Positions 1 to 11,494 of a stretch of 64,000 bases of DNA are shown piece by piece. The DNA is taken from the NCBI GenBank assembly GCA_002478865.1, contig DLJZ01000006.1, positions 124,001-188,000 on the forward strand, given 5' to 3'. The notes under the pieces were generated by a model, which was not told where the DNA came from, made no database searches, and saw nothing but the letters and a program-made list of their open reading frames with translations. How positions within the stretch are numbered: the stretch's first letter is position 1; every line of letters starts with the position of its first letter. Source of the DNA: Hungatella sp. UBA7603. Lineage in GTDB: Bacteria; Bacillota; Clostridia; Lachnospirales; Lachnospiraceae. Made by a program: the position numbers and the translations under genes.

Positions 1-249
1 GCCTGCTCCTGCACTGCCGTCAAATGCAGCTGATCCAAACTGATCATACTGACGTCTCTTATCAGAATCACTTAAAACACTGTAAGCTTCGGAAGCCTGC
101 TTAAACTTATCTGCTGCTACAGCATCTCCGGAATTCGTATCTGGATGGTATTTCTTAGCCAATGCCCTGTAAGCTTTCTTAATCGCTGCATCGTCTGCAT
201 CTTTGGGAACGCCAAGAATCTCATAATAATCTTTCTTACTCTCTGCCAT
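1..249 (-). CDS. dnaJ: DnaJ chaperone, N-terminal part only
   Basis: This is the first 83 residues of DnaJ, the J-domain co-chaperone that stimulates DnaK ATPase in the cytoplasm; the gene runs off the left edge. The J domain is seen in full: start [14 protein letters not shown], then helix II, the invariant HPD tripeptide in KKYHPDTN (about residues 34-41), and the helix III/IV segment ending YDQFG, followed by the beginning of the Gly-rich linker. An AAAGG site lies about 10 bases ahead of the ATG. It is the last visible gene of hrcA-grpE-dnaK-dnaJ and should share the CIRCE/HrcA control of that operon. Confidence 0.95.
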   Translation of the reverse strand, partial: MAESKKDYYEILGVPKDADDAAIKKAYRALAKKYHPDTNSGDAVAADKFKQASEAYSVLSDSDKRRQYDQFGSAAFDGSAGAG

Positions 250-281
250 CTTAGGTCTACCTTTCATAAATTAAGGAAGTC

Positions 282-370
282 CGGCAGGACTCATCCTGCC
301 GAACAAAAGAGTCCAACTGTAAGGAACTCATGCCTGCGGAAAAAGTGCTGTATCACTACAACACTTTTCC
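282..370. repeat. Two hairpins in the dnaK-dnaJ spacer
   Basis: The 149-base spacer holds two inverted repeats. The first is a perfect 8-bp stem, CGGCAGGA/TCCTGCCG, with a 4-base loop at 282-301. The second is GGAAAA(a)GTG paired with CACTTTTCC at 338-370. Neither is followed by a clean T-run in the direction of transcription, so they look more like mRNA processing or stability elements than full terminators. That role is inference. Confidence 0.5.
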
Positions 371-398
371 CCAAGCCCTGTTAACTGACCAGACTAGT

Positions 399-2294
<1,896 letters not shown>

Positions 2295-2312
2295 TCAATT
2301 TTTATGATTTAT

Positions 2313-2942
2313 TTAATTAGCTACCTGCACCATGGAATGTCTCACCACAGTATCACGATAGGTATAACCTTTTAAAAGTTCCTGGGCTACTACATTCTCT
2401 CCCAAAGACTCATCTTCAATGTGCATCACTGCATTATGGAAATCAGGATTAAACGGCTGACCAACTGCTTCAATTGGCTTTACGCCTGCCTCTTCCAGAG
2501 CTTTTACAAGCTGTCTGTAGATCTTTTCCATGCCGTCTGCAAATGCAGAATCCTTTTCCTCTTCGGGAATGGCTGCAAGGCCACGTTCAAAGTTATCAGC
2601 AACTGGAAGAATCCGTTCAATGATATCCTTTGCTCCGATTTCAAACATAGCTGATTTTTCTTTATCTGTTCTCTTTCTGAAGTTGTCAAATTCAGCCATA
2701 CTTCTTTGGAGACGATCGGTCAGCTCCTCAATCTTTTCATCCTTTGGATCAGGCTTTTCTTTTTTCTTACCAAAGAAACCTTTCTTTGAAGAATCACCCT
2801 TTGTACTTCCATCTTCATTCTGCCCAGTTTCTTCTGCTGTGGGTTCTGTGCCTTCTATCTCTTTTTCAGAGGAAATGGCATCTTCCTGATTCAAAACCTC
2901 ATCTGCCAATTTCTCATCTGTTTTCACATCTTCCATGCTCAA
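2313..2942 (-). CDS. grpE: Nucleotide exchange factor GrpE
   Basis: GrpE releases ADP from DnaK. The first about 75 residues are acidic and low in complexity and include a lysine-rich stretch (KKGFFGKKKEK); then come the long coiled coil (EELTDRLQRSMAEFDNFRKR) and the C-terminal beta domain ending in the family-typical GYTYRDTVVRHSMVQV. The longest ORF starts at a TTG (2942) eight bases after AAAGGG; an ATG two codons later lies 14 bases from the same site, so the TTG is preferred although either is possible. It lies 12 bases after hrcA, so the two are co-transcribed. Confidence 0.96.
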   Translation of the reverse strand: MSMEDVKTDEKLADEVLNQEDAISSEKEIEGTEPTAEETGQNEDGSTKGDSSKKGFFGKKKEKPDPKDEKIEELTDRLQRSMAEFDNFRKRTDKEKSAMFEIGAKDIIERILPVADNFERGLAAIPEEEKDSAFADGMEKIYRQLVKALEEAGVKPIEAVGQPFNPDFHNAVMHIEDESLGENVVAQELLKGYTYRDTVVRHSMVQVAN

Positions 2943-2954
2943 TGTTCTTTCCCT

Positions 2955-4004
2955 TTACCTTTCATCTTTTTTCAATATGACATCAAGCTGCGTCATTAAA
3001 TTACGCAGAGTACTGAGAACTTTCTCATAATCCATTCGCTTGGGACCGATAATTCCAATGGTTCCTCTAAGTCCTTCTCCAAGCTCATAGTTCGCTGTTA
3101 CAATACTGCAGTCCTTCATATTCTTAAATTTAGCCTCATCACCAATATAAACCTGGATTCCGGAATTTGCTTCCGTGTCGTTGACATCGTCAACCAGCTC
3201 CTGCAAAAATTCCTTTTGTTCCAGAGTACTAATCAACCTGCTAGCCTTATCTCCTTCGCTAATCTCCGGATATTTAAAAATATTGGTAGCTCCGCTGGTG
3301 TAAATCTGTAAATCTTCATCATCTGCCCGAATGGCTGCTGCCACCTCGGTAAGCACCCGGTCAACCACCTCACTATGAGGACCTGCCTGAACCTTTAGCC
3401 TGCTGATCACTTCAAGATTGATTTCTTCTATAGACAGTCCAGTTAAAGCACTGTTTAATAGAATGTTGAGATTTAAAAGCCCTTCCTCATCTAGTTCCTT
3501 ATCAATAGGAATTATGGTATTCTTAATGATATTGCCCTCGATTACAATTACCACCAAAAGCTTTCCTTCGTCTACCTTTGAAAGTTGAATAAACTTAAGC
3601 TTATTAAGGTGATACTGGGGAGCGCTTATCATAGCCGCATAGTTGGTGTTCTGTGCCAAAAGCTTTGCCATCTGCCTTAACATACCCTCTACCCGGTCCA
3701 CCCTCTTTAACATCAGATCCTTGATTTCAGTAACTTCTTCTTCCTTTTCAAGCATGATCTGATCGACGTAAAAGCGGTATCCCTTATCGGAAGGAATCCT
3801 TCCTGCTGAAGTATGGGGCTGTACAATATAGCCCAGTTCCTCCAGATCAGACATCTCATTACGGATTGTGGCGGAGCTTAAATTCAAATCCGTATACTTT
3901 GATATCGTTCGAGAACCAACCGGCTCTCCGGTTTCCAGATAAGTTTTAATGATGGCCTTTAAAATAGTTATCTTACGCTCATCAAGCTGATCTTTATCCT
4001 TCAA
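2955..4004 (-). CDS. hrcA: Heat-inducible transcription repressor HrcA
   Basis: HrcA binds CIRCE operators and shuts off class I heat-shock genes; its folding depends on GroE. The winged-helix N-terminal domain is clear: ITILKAIIKTYLETGEPVGS, then LSSATIRNEMSDLEELGYI and the wing SAGRIPSDKGYRFYVD. The central GAF-like domain follows. The longest ORF begins at a TTG at 4043, inside the CIRCE operator, and is very unlikely to be the start. I choose the TTG at 4004 because GAAAGGAG (4014-4021) lies nine bases upstream; this gives 349 residues, a normal length. It is the first gene of hrcA-grpE-dnaK-dnaJ. Confidence 0.95.
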   Translation of the reverse strand: MKDKDQLDERKITILKAIIKTYLETGEPVGSRTISKYTDLNLSSATIRNEMSDLEELGYIVQPHTSAGRIPSDKGYRFYVDQIMLEKEEEVTEIKDLMLKRVDRVEGMLRQMAKLLAQNTNYAAMISAPQYHLNKLKFIQLSKVDEGKLLVVIVIEGNIIKNTIIPIDKELDEEGLLNLNILLNSALTGLSIEEINLEVISRLKVQAGPHSEVVDRVLTEVAAAIRADDEDLQIYTSGATNIFKYPEISEGDKASRLISTLEQKEFLQELVDDVNDTEANSGIQVYIGDEAKFKNMKDCSIVTANYELGEGLRGTIGIIGPKRMDYEKVLSTLRNLMTQLDVILKKDER

Positions 4005-4032
4005 ACTGCCACGCTCCTTTCTTAATGCCTTG

Positions 4033-4059
4033 TTAGCACTCAACGTTCAGGAGTGCTAA
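4033..4059 (-). promoter_or_regulatory. CIRCE operator
   Basis: The sequence reads TTAGCACTC, nine bases, GAGTGCTAA, a perfect match to the CIRCE inverted repeat bound by HrcA. It lies in the 5' untranslated region of hrcA, between the promoter and the Shine-Dalgarno site, so the operon is autoregulated. Confidence 0.98.
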
Positions 4060-4073
4060 CATCTTCTTTTCAT

Positions 4074-4102
4074 AATATATGCTTTTTTTCAACATTTGTC
4101 AA
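4074..4102 (-). promoter_or_regulatory. Promoter of hrcA-grpE-dnaK-dnaJ
   Basis: A TTGACA -35 (4097-4102) and a TATATT -10 (4074-4079) are separated by 17 bases on the minus strand, in sigma-A style. The predicted transcript start lies a few bases before the CIRCE element. Confidence 0.85.
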
Positions 4103-4172
4103 TACATTCCTATAAAAAAAATAAGTTAAGTTTTGCGACCTCTTTCTACATATTTTCGCATGGTTCCTTCAT

Positions 4173-4228
4173 ATATTACAAAGGTGTTGACATTTTTTTC
4201 TTGACTTTTAACACTTTTGTAATATAAT
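4173..4228 (+). promoter_or_regulatory. Promoter inside a long inverted repeat, upstream of a 3D-domain gene
   Basis: TTGACT (4201-4206) and TATAAT (4223-4228) are 16 bases apart. Arms at 4173-4188 and 4210-4225 form an inverted repeat with 15 of 16 bases paired and a 21-base centre. The right arm covers the -10. The layout suggests an operator for a dimeric regulator; which one is unknown. Confidence 0.7.
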
Positions 4229-4269
4229 AGTAAATGATACACAATAACAACACGATTGCGAGGTTAATC

Positions 4270-4827
4270 ATGAAGCGTTTTTCAGGTAAATTACGAATCA
4301 CCGGACTCCTGACAATCCTTTGTATTCTGCTGTTATCTACATCTGCAATGGCAGATGAAGCTGTAGAAAAAGAACAGACTACAGCGGATGCACAGTCCGC
4401 CAGTGTCCAAACGATAAAAAGTGATGCCAAAAGCGAGAGCAGCACTGAGAGCACAAAAGCCTCAGAAGAAACCGGGCCTGGTGTCAAAAAGGAAACAGAA
4501 CCAACGAAAACAGAGCCAACTGGACCTGTTTATGAAAAAGGAGCATCACTAGGACTTTTTTCTGCTACTGCATATTGCCCTAGCAAAAGCGGAAAGATCG
4601 GCCGGACCTACTCCGGTACCACACCAAGAGCACAGCATACTTTGTCTGCTGATTTAACGATTTTGCCTATCGGCACGATGGTTATGATCGATGACGTAAT
4701 TTATACTGTGGAGGATACAGGAAGCGGAATCAGAGGAAATAAGGTTGATATCTTCTTTGGAAGCCGGGATGAAGCGATAAACTTCGGCAGACAGACAAAA
4801 GAGATTTTTGCAGTGAATGTAAACTAA
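4270..4827 (+). CDS. Secreted 3D-domain cell-wall protein
   Basis: The 185-residue protein has a signal peptide (basic MKRFSGKLR, a hydrophobic core, likely cut after SAMA), a low-complexity linker rich in Ser, Thr, Glu and Lys (about 30-90), and a C-terminal 3D domain named for three conserved Asp residues. The domain begins FSATAYCPSKSG and includes YTVEDTGSGIRGNKVDIFF. 3D domains occur in peptidoglycan hydrolases and share the double-psi barrel fold of lytic transglycosylases. The ATG at 4270 is used because GAGG precedes it by six bases; the earlier ATG at 4234 would overlap the transcription start. The exact enzymatic activity is not shown by the sequence. Confidence 0.85.
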   Translation: MKRFSGKLRITGLLTILCILLLSTSAMADEAVEKEQTTADAQSASVQTIKSDAKSESSTESTKASEETGPGVKKETEPTKTEPTGPVYEKGASLGLFSATAYCPSKSGKIGRTYSGTTPRAQHTLSADLTILPIGTMVMIDDVIYTVEDTGSGIRGNKVDIFFGSRDEAINFGRQTKEIFAVNVN

Positions 4828-4841
4828 TACATGTCCAAATG

Positions 4842-4886
4842 GCGCCCAGTAAAGCGATATGAATTCGCTTTCTGAGGTGCTTTTTT
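4842..4886 (+). terminator. Rho-independent terminator after the first 3D gene
   Basis: A long imperfect hairpin (GCGCC...AAAGCGA paired with TCGCTTT...GGTGC) is followed by six T residues at 4881-4886. Confidence 0.85.
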
Positions 4887-4977
4887 GATGTCTAAAATTA
4901 CCCCCACTCCCCCAAGTGGATAAGTTAGTCTTGACTTTTATGGAAAAATATGTAAAATGAATACTTGTACCTCATTT

Positions 4978-5006
4978 ATTACAAAACTGTTACATATAAT
5001 TATAAT
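4978..5006 (+). promoter_or_regulatory. Promoter region with a WalR-like box, upstream of the second 3D gene
   Basis: On the minus strand positions 4994-4978 read TGTAAC, five bases, TGTAAT, which fits the published WalR (YycF) consensus of two TGTWAH halves five bases apart. It overlaps a possible -35 (TTACAA, 4979-4984) placed 16 bases before a TATAAT (5001-5006). A second candidate promoter, TTGACT (4931-4936) and TAAAAT (4953-4958), lies upstream. Regulation by a WalR homologue is inference. Confidence 0.5.
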
Positions 5007-5056
5007 GGTGTTAAATTATATTACGGTTTGTAAAAAAGAAAGGAAGTATTTGTAAT

Positions 5057-5767
5057 ATGATAAAAAGAATTCACATCCACCAGATTCTAGGATTTTTACT
5101 AATGACGGTATTTGTTTTGATAAACGCTTTTATATCCTATGCGGGCCCGGTCACTGGAATTATTGACGGAGCGGATGATAAGAACGTAAGGGGTTGGGCT
5201 TTTAACAGCTCGGAGCCTGATTCTTCTCTGCCGGTGAAGATTATTATCACCAACCAGTTAACTGGACAGGTGACTGCTGAGCTTGAAACCACGACCTCCA
5301 AGCACAGGGCGGATTTAACCCAACAAGGTACGGAAACGGGGAATTATGGGTTTGAGGTAAGTATACCCTGGGATTCCTATGGAAACGGCACGTATCTCAT
5401 TGACGCCTATGCCTCCGGTCAAAAGCTTTCCGGCACCAAGGTATATGGTGTTGGAACAGACGTATCTGCTACCAATCTCCGCTCTCTTGGTACATTTAAG
5501 ACAACCGCTTACTGTCCTTGCAGACAGTGCTCTGGGAAATGGGGCGGCCATACCAGCACCGGAACCATTGCAACTTCAAACCATACCATCTCCGTTGATC
5601 CAAGAGTCATTCCTTACGGAAGTAAGCTTATGATAGGCGGCGTCATTTACACCGCAGAGGATTGCGGCGGCGGTGTAAAGGGCAGACATATTGATATCTT
5701 TTTTAATACTCATGGTGAAACTAGATTTTACGGTACCAGGAGTATGGAGATCTTTCTGATTCAGTAG
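5057..5767 (+). CDS. Secreted protein with a 3D domain and an N-terminal beta-rich module
   Basis: The 236-residue protein starts with a signal peptide that likely ends at SYAG. Residues about 31-135 form a beta-rich, Ig-like module (GIIDGADDKNVRGWAFNSS onward) that may bind the wall. The C-terminal 3D domain (about 145-236) holds TTAYCPCRQCSGKW and the Asp motif YTAEDCGGGVKGRHIDIFF. Unlike the upstream paralogue this domain carries the cysteine cluster CPCRQC, seen in several clostridial 3D proteins and possibly binding a metal. GAAAGGAAG lies about 10 bases before the ATG. A role in wall remodelling is inferred from the family. Confidence 0.85.
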   Translation: MIKRIHIHQILGFLLMTVFVLINAFISYAGPVTGIIDGADDKNVRGWAFNSSEPDSSLPVKIIITNQLTGQVTAELETTTSKHRADLTQQGTETGNYGFEVSIPWDSYGNGTYLIDAYASGQKLSGTKVYGVGTDVSATNLRSLGTFKTTAYCPCRQCSGKWGGHTSTGTIATSNHTISVDPRVIPYGSKLMIGGVIYTAEDCGGGVKGRHIDIFFNTHGETRFYGTRSMEIFLIQ

Positions 5768-5782
5768 ATTGGGATGAAAATA

Positions 5783-5825
5783 GGCGTAGAATGCAAAAGT
5801 GATAATTCACTTTGCGTCCTACGCC
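5783..5825. terminator. Bidirectional hairpin terminator between the 3D gene and hemW
   Basis: GGCGTAG...CTACGCC encloses a second paired segment (GCAAAAGTGA with TCACTTTGC). On the minus strand it is followed by TATTTT, on the plus strand by TTATATATTT. It can serve the two convergent genes. Confidence 0.75.
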
Positions 5826-5864
5826 TTATATATTTCTCAAATAATTTATGAAAAAAAACTATTT

Positions 5865-7079
5865 TTATTGCAAAAACTGACTCATCACATAGTTGCTTAA
5901 ATCAATTCCCCTGGAAGTCAGTCGGTAAAAACCATCTTTAAATTCCATTAACCCATCCTGCTCTAGTCTATCAAGTATGGGTCCATAAACATTGCGAATA
6001 TTCTGACCAAAGTTGCTGACAAATCCATGAGCCGATACCCCTTCTGTCAAACGAAGTCCCAGGAACATATACTCTTCCATCTTTTCCTCGATGGAAAGAC
6101 GCTCATATTCCTGTCTGAGTGCGTGATGAAAGCCTTCCTCCTGATCAAAACGGGCATTGCGGTAATCATTTAAATCCGTGGTATTGTGAAAGCGACATCC
6201 ATTCATATAGGAGGACGCTCCAAGTCCCAGACCCAGGTATTCCATGCCCGTCCAATAGCCGATATTGTGGCGGCATTCATATCCTTTTTTGGTGTAATTG
6301 GAGATTTCGTACCGTTCATATCCCTGTTCCAATAAAAACTCCTGGGTGAGATAATACATCTCTCGTTCAGAATCCTCATCTGGGAGGTCTGGCAATGCCA
6401 TTAACTGTCTTCGCTCTTCCTTTGTCATCGCATAGCTTTCCATCTCCACATGATCTCCGTATCTGTCGTAAAAGGGAGTTCCTTCTTCTATGATAAGGCT
6501 ATAGGCGGAAATGTGCTCTGGCTTTAACATGGTCACCTTTTTTAAGGTGTTTTTCCATGACTCCACGGTCTGTCCTGGAATTGCAGATATTAAATCTACA
6601 TTAACATTATCAAAACCTGCCATTCGCACCCTTTGATAACTTTTCAAAAAGGCATCGTAAGTATGAATTCTTCCAAGATAACGAAGTTCCTTATCATCGG
6701 CAGACTGAAGCCCCATGCTGATACGGTTGACTCCAGCATTACGATAGCTTAAGAGCCCTTCCTGGGTCACAGTGCCTGGATTGGCCTCCATCGTCACCTC
6801 TGCATGAGGATGAATGTCAAACTGGGTTCTTAAGGCATTTAAGACAGCTTCCATATCTTCTGTCTTTAATATAGAAGGAGTGCCTCCACCGATAAAGATA
6901 CTGACCACCTGATATTCTTTTGCATAGGCACTTTGATGCTCGATCTCTTCTATTAATTTTTCTGTATAATCTCTTTGCACACACTCATTTCCCGAGAAAG
7001 AAAGAAAATCGCAATATGCGCATTTGCGTGCACAAAATGGAATATGCACGTAAATCTCCAAACTTTTTTTATTCATCAT
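5865..7079 (-). CDS. hemW: HemW, radical SAM heme chaperone
   Basis: HemW is the radical-SAM protein related to oxygen-independent coproporphyrinogen III oxidase that binds and delivers heme; older annotations call it HemN-like. At the N-terminus [16 protein letters not shown] carries the CX3CX2C cluster motif for the 4Fe-4S centre, and a GGGTPS motif follows at about residue 65. The 404-residue length is somewhat above the usual 370-380. Its ATG overlaps the end of lepA by 11 bases, a coupling also seen in Bacillus. It is the last gene of the gpr-spoIIP-lepA-hemW run. Confidence 0.93.
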   Translation of the reverse strand: MMNKKSLEIYVHIPFCARKCAYCDFLSFSGNECVQRDYTEKLIEEIEHQSAYAKEYQVVSIFIGGGTPSILKTEDMEAVLNALRTQFDIHPHAEVTMEANPGTVTQEGLLSYRNAGVNRISMGLQSADDKELRYLGRIHTYDAFLKSYQRVRMAGFDNVNVDLISAIPGQTVESWKNTLKKVTMLKPEHISAYSLIIEEGTPFYDRYGDHVEMESYAMTKEERRQLMALPDLPDEDSEREMYYLTQEFLLEQGYERYEISNYTKKGYECRHNIGYWTGMEYLGLGLGASSYMNGCRFHNTTDLNDYRNARFDQEEGFHHALRQEYERLSIEEKMEEYMFLGLRLTEGVSAHGFVSNFGQNIRNVYGPILDRLEQDGLMEFKDGFYRLTSRGIDLSNYVMSQFLQ

Positions 7080-8883
7080 CTAATTTCAATACGCTCATAA
7101 ATGCCTTCTGTGGTATCTCTACATTACCGACCTGACGCATACGTTTTTTACCTTCTTTCTGTTTTTCAAGAAGTTTTTTCTTACGTGAAATATCTCCGCC
7201 ATAACATTTGGCAAGTACGTCTTTTCTCATAGCCTTAACGGTCTCACGAGCAATGATCTTGCCGCCGATAGCTGCCTGAATCGGAATCTCAAAAAGCTGC
7301 CTTGGTATCTCATCTTTCAGCTTTTCACACATCCTCCTGCCTCTATCATAGGCAGATTCTGCGTGAACAATAAAGGATAACGCATCGACTTCTTCTTTGT
7401 TGACCAGGAGGTCCAGCTTTACAAGCTCGGAACGCTCATAGCCTTTTAATGCATAATCAAAGGAAGCATATCCTTTGGAACGGGATTTTAATGCGTCAAA
7501 GAAATCGTAGATGATTTCATTCAAAGGAAGCTCATATTTTAATAAGGCTCTTGTGGTTTCCATATATTCCATGCCAAGATAAACACCGCGTCGTTCCTGA
7601 CAAAGAGTCATAATCGATCCTACATATTCCGTAGTTACCATGATCTCCGCACTTACTATTGGCTCTTCCATATATTCAATTTCTGTCGGATCTGGAAGAT
7701 TTGATGGGTTCGTCAGTTCCAGCATTCCGCCGTTTCTTTTATATACCCGGTAAACAACGCCTGGGGCCGTGGTTACAAGATCCAAGTTATATTCTCGTTC
7801 CAAACGTTCCTGGATTACCTCTAAATGGAGCAATCCTAAAAATCCGCATCGAAAACCAAAACCAAGGGCAAGGGATGTCTCTGGTTCAAAGAACAGGGAG
7901 GCATCATTTAACTGAAGCTTTTCCAGTGCCTCACGAAGATCATTATAGCGTGCGCCGTCTGCAGGATAAAGTCCACAGTAAACCATAGGGGTCACTTTTT
8001 TATATCCCAAAAGTGGCTCTGCACATGGTCTTGCTACATGTGTGATGGTATCGCCTACCGCAGTATCTTTTACGTTCTTTATACTGGCAGTTAAATAGCC
8101 TACCATGCCGGCTCTTAATTCATCACAAGGAATAAACTGCCCTGCGCCAAAATAACCTACCTCAACCACTTCTTCCACTGCTTTGGTCGCCATCATAAGC
8201 ACTTTATCGCCTTTTTTTACAGTTCCTTCCTTAACTCGAAAAAATATAATAACACCCCTATAGGTGTCATAAAGAGAGTCGAAAATCAGAGCTCTTAACG
8301 GTGCTTCTGGATCTCCTTCTGGGGCCGGAATCTTATTAACGATAGCTTCTAACACATCTTCCACATTCAGTCCGGTCTTTGCAGAAATGCGGGGAGCATC
8401 GTGAGCTTCTATGCCTATGACATCTTCAATCTCTTGAACAACACGTTCTGGGTCAGCGCTTGGAAGATCAATCTTATTGAGTACTGGAAAAACATCTAAG
8501 TTATGATCCAACGCCAGGTATACATTAGCAAGGGTCTGAGCCTCGATTCCCTGAGAAGCATCTACGACTAGAATAGCGCCATCACAAGCTGCAAGGCTTC
8601 TGGAAACCTCGTAGTTAAAATCCACATGACCAGGTGTATCAATCATGTTAAAGATATATTCCTGACCATCTTGTGCTTTATATACGGTACGAACGGATTG
8701 AGCTTTGATGGTAATTCCTCTTTCTCGTTCCAAATCCATATTGTCAAGAACCTGAGCCTGCATTTCCCTGCTGGTAAGCAGTCCGGTCTTCTCTATAATT
8801 CTGTCTGCAAGGGTTGACTTCCCGTGATCAATATGAGCGATAATACAAAAATTGCGTATCTTATTCTGCTGGACAGCTGCCAT
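7069..8883 (-). CDS. lepA: Elongation factor 4 (LepA), ribosomal back-translocase
   Basis: LepA is a translational GTPase that acts on stalled or mistranslocated ribosomes. G1 is [10 protein letters not shown] (about residues 15-24), G3 is DTPGHVDF, and G4 is NKIDLP. The EF-G-like domains follow, and the LepA-specific C-terminal domain ends near [18 protein letters not shown]. The 604-residue length is typical. GAGGAG lies eight bases before the ATG. It sits 107 bases after spoIIP, in the conserved order seen in many Firmicutes. Confidence 0.97.
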   Translation of the reverse strand: MAAVQQNKIRNFCIIAHIDHGKSTLADRIIEKTGLLTSREMQAQVLDNMDLERERGITIKAQSVRTVYKAQDGQEYIFNMIDTPGHVDFNYEVSRSLAACDGAILVVDASQGIEAQTLANVYLALDHNLDVFPVLNKIDLPSADPERVVQEIEDVIGIEAHDAPRISAKTGLNVEDVLEAIVNKIPAPEGDPEAPLRALIFDSLYDTYRGVIIFFRVKEGTVKKGDKVLMMATKAVEEVVEVGYFGAGQFIPCDELRAGMVGYLTASIKNVKDTAVGDTITHVARPCAEPLLGYKKVTPMVYCGLYPADGARYNDLREALEKLQLNDASLFFEPETSLALGFGFRCGFLGLLHLEVIQERLEREYNLDLVTTAPGVVYRVYKRNGGMLELTNPSNLPDPTEIEYMEEPIVSAEIMVTTEYVGSIMTLCQERRGVYLGMEYMETTRALLKYELPLNEIIYDFFDALKSRSKGYASFDYALKGYERSELVKLDLLVNKEEVDALSFIVHAESAYDRGRRMCEKLKDEIPRQLFEIPIQAAIGGKIIARETVKAMRKDVLAKCYGGDISRKKKLLEKQKEGKKRMRQVGNVEIPQKAFMSVLKLDDE

Positions 8884-8990
8884 AAAGTAACTCCTCTTTT
8901 CTGATGTTTCTGATCGATTCGGTCGCTTCTAATTAAAAAAGAGACAATCCGCCAAAAATCCTATGATATCCTTAAAAATATACCATTTTT

Positions 8991-10403
8991 TTAATTTCCT
9001 TGCAACACCATATCCAAAACTTCTGCGAGGGGGTCCATGGCATTTAACGCTTCCTGGTATGTATTAGTCTGAGCACCTACCTCAATTAAGGCAGATCTTG
9101 CTCTTAAATGTTGATTATAACGGAGTCCTTTTATATAAACTTTTCTGGTCAGATTTGGAAAATAGGCTGCTGCGTCCAATTGCATTTGAAAACTAAAAGC
9201 TAGATTTTTCTCGCGAAATGGATTTGCCAGGTATTCGATGGGACCCTCTGGCGTCTGGCTGACACCATTAAAAAACATTATGGGAGCTGTAGGTTTTCCA
9301 TTGACCTGATTTACCATGTGTAGACTTTCATCTACTCCATCTCTGTGAACATCTAGTACTACGTCAATGGATGGATTCTTTTGCAGGATTCCTGTAATTC
9401 CATCCAAAGCATAGGTATATGCTTTATTCCGGTCTAGTTTTCCATTTTGCAAATCATAGACGGTTGTATCATGGATGACATTATATCCTTTTTCTGTGAG
9501 GAGCTTTGTTAAATAGTTTCCTAACCCCACAACGGTTGCGTCTGGTTTATTCGGTCCATGATCCGCATATTCTTCCTGGGAATGGGTGTGATAGATTAGA
9601 ATCTGGGGTTTGTCGTTTCCTCCCTTTAAGGTGAAATCTTCTGATAGAAATTCATTTGCCTTCATAAGATCTCTTCCTGCCGTTGTAGAACTGTGAACAC
9701 TGTAAAAATGCTTCATCATGAAATCATAGTCAGCCAATTGATCTTTTAAATATGTGGTTCCCACAATGGGCCAAATACTGCTTGATGCACAGGTAAGGCT
9801 ATCATCTTTATTTACCGTTTTATTATGATCTTTTAGTGGTTCATTGCTTCCTGCTGTTTCCTTATCAGATGTTACGTTGCCCTGATCTGTTTCCGTATTT
9901 TCTTCGGTTTTTGCATTTTCTTCTCCTGATTTCGTAGATGGCGATCCCGCATTGACTGAGCCATCTTCCCCGCTCTCTTCTCCACCATCATAAAGAAGAA
10001 ACCCATGTTCCTCGTAAAACTTACCACTTTCTATATAACCACGATAAGAGGGATCTGCTTCTTCATAGTCTATATCTCCTTTTTTACTGTCACTGGAATA
10101 ACGGTAAAGAGGAGAACGGCTAACAAAAAAATGAAACAGTGCACTTCCCATAGATTCATCTTTTTTTTCAGAACTGCTTTTGCTATTATCTTCATCCCAC
10201 ACGACCGCAGGATACTGGTGTCTCCAGATATAGGAGACACCAAAGCCAGCTCCTTCTTTTACCAGTACCTCTGCTTTGCTAAAATCAGCCTTTTTTCCAG
10301 CTTGGGAAGCTTCCCTAATGCCTAAGAAAACGGCCAAAATAAGGCTTACTGTAATCATTAAATTTTTAATTATCCGGTTTAGGATATCATTACTTTTTTT
10401 CAT
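8991..10403 (-). CDS. spoIIP: Stage II sporulation protein P, amidase/endopeptidase
   Basis: SpoIIP works with SpoIID and SpoIIM to thin septal peptidoglycan during engulfment. The 470-residue protein has an N-terminal membrane anchor (about residues 12-32), a long Glu/Ser/Thr/Asn-rich linker (about 140-190), and the catalytic domain with ILIYHTHSQEEYAD, whose His residues belong to the zinc site, and VVLDVHRDGVD further on. The ATG at 10403 is chosen because AGGAAGG lies five bases upstream; the longer ORF from a TTG at 10421 would read through that site. It follows gpr by 55 bases, as in Bacillus. Confidence 0.93.
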   Translation of the reverse strand: MKKSNDILNRIIKNLMITVSLILAVFLGIREASQAGKKADFSKAEVLVKEGAGFGVSYIWRHQYPAVVWDEDNSKSSSEKKDESMGSALFHFFVSRSPLYRYSSDSKKGDIDYEEADPSYRGYIESGKFYEEHGFLLYDGGEESGEDGSVNAGSPSTKSGEENAKTEENTETDQGNVTSDKETAGSNEPLKDHNKTVNKDDSLTCASSSIWPIVGTTYLKDQLADYDFMMKHFYSVHSSTTAGRDLMKANEFLSEDFTLKGGNDKPQILIYHTHSQEEYADHGPNKPDATVVGLGNYLTKLLTEKGYNVIHDTTVYDLQNGKLDRNKAYTYALDGITGILQKNPSIDVVLDVHRDGVDESLHMVNQVNGKPTAPIMFFNGVSQTPEGPIEYLANPFREKNLAFSFQMQLDAAAYFPNLTRKVYIKGLRYNQHLRARSALIEVGAQTNTYQEALNAMDPLAEVLDMVLQGN

Positions 10404-10458
10404 AGCCGCCTTCCTGCACAATCATTCTTAATATCCTATGCAGAAAGCCTGTATTTTA

Positions 10459-11436
10459 CTACGCTTCTTCCTGTCCCAAAAATGCCAGGTGAATTCCTTC
10501 TGAGATGGTAAAGCTCAACTCCTTGACTGTCTCATCAATATCTGGAGGTGTTACATAAAGAGGACCAAATTCTGGCTCTAACAGCTCTTTAATCAGGTTA
10601 TACTGATCATCTGAGCTAAGCTTTTCAACAAAATCCCCCATGCCCTTTGTTTCCATTTTATTGGATAAGGCCCCAATCATAGCAGATACTGTATCGTGTA
10701 CAATGGCCGCAGCTCCCACTACCGTAGGAACACCGATGGCCATTACCGGTATCCCAAGGCTGTCTTTTGTAAGACTAAGCCTGTGATTTCCAACACCAGA
10801 GCCAGGGTGAATGCCTGTATCTGTTAGCTGTATGGTTGTTCCAAGGCGCTTGACACTCCTTGCCGCCAAAGCGTCAATTGCAATGATTAAATCAGGCTTT
10901 GTCTCCATGATAATTCCTTTTAAAATCTCCGCACTTTCCATACCAGTCTGAGCCATTACTCCAGGTACGATTCCGCTGATTATTGGCATGCTTCTTCCTT
11001 TTAAAAAGTCATCTCCATACTGAACCTTTAAATGCCGTGTTACCTGTAAATTATTAAGGACTCTTGGCCCCAATGAATCTGGGGTTACAGAGGAATTACC
11101 AAGTCCTGCTACCAGCACATGAAAATCTGGTTTTCTGAACTTTTTCCCTTCTAAAAGGCGTTCAATTTGGGAGGCTAATTCTTCAGACACCTCCCTGTGA
11201 TAATCTTCATCTTTTTTGGAGAGCTCGTCGGCCTCCAAAGTAATGTAGGTGCCAATGGGTTTCCCCATGGCTTTTTCACCTTTTTTGTCTAAAATTTTAA
11301 CTTCCGTCATTTTAATTCGACTGCCGGAACGATGCCATTCTCTTAAAGATACACCTGAGATCTCACCACCGTCACCAGGAAAACTTTCTTTCTCTTCTAC
11401 CGCAAGATCTGTACGCACTTCAAATGTGTTTTCCAT
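10459..11436 (-). CDS. gpr: Germination protease GPR (spore protease, family A25)
   Basis: GPR degrades small acid-soluble spore proteins at germination. It is made as a zymogen; near the N-terminus FEVRTDLAVEEKE resembles the SASP-like self-cleavage site. Conserved segments include HVLVAGLGNSSVTPDSLGPR, SGIVPGVMAQTGMES, IAIDALAARSVKRLGTTIQ and TGIHPGSGVGNHR, all typical of the family. The 325-residue length fits. A strong AAAGGAGG site precedes the ATG. It is divergent from rpsT and first in the gpr-spoIIP pair. Confidence 0.95.
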   Translation of the reverse strand: MENTFEVRTDLAVEEKESFPGDGGEISGVSLREWHRSGSRIKMTEVKILDKKGEKAMGKPIGTYITLEADELSKKDEDYHREVSEELASQIERLLEGKKFRKPDFHVLVAGLGNSSVTPDSLGPRVLNNLQVTRHLKVQYGDDFLKGRSMPIISGIVPGVMAQTGMESAEILKGIIMETKPDLIIAIDALAARSVKRLGTTIQLTDTGIHPGSGVGNHRLSLTKDSLGIPVMAIGVPTVVGAAAIVHDTVSAMIGALSNKMETKGMGDFVEKLSSDDQYNLIKELLEPEFGPLYVTPPDIDETVKELSFTISEGIHLAFLGQEEA

Positions 11437-11494
11437 TTTTTCCTCCTTTCCAGCTTTTCTTAGGTATTTTCTGCAAAAAAGCAGGAATTATGTA

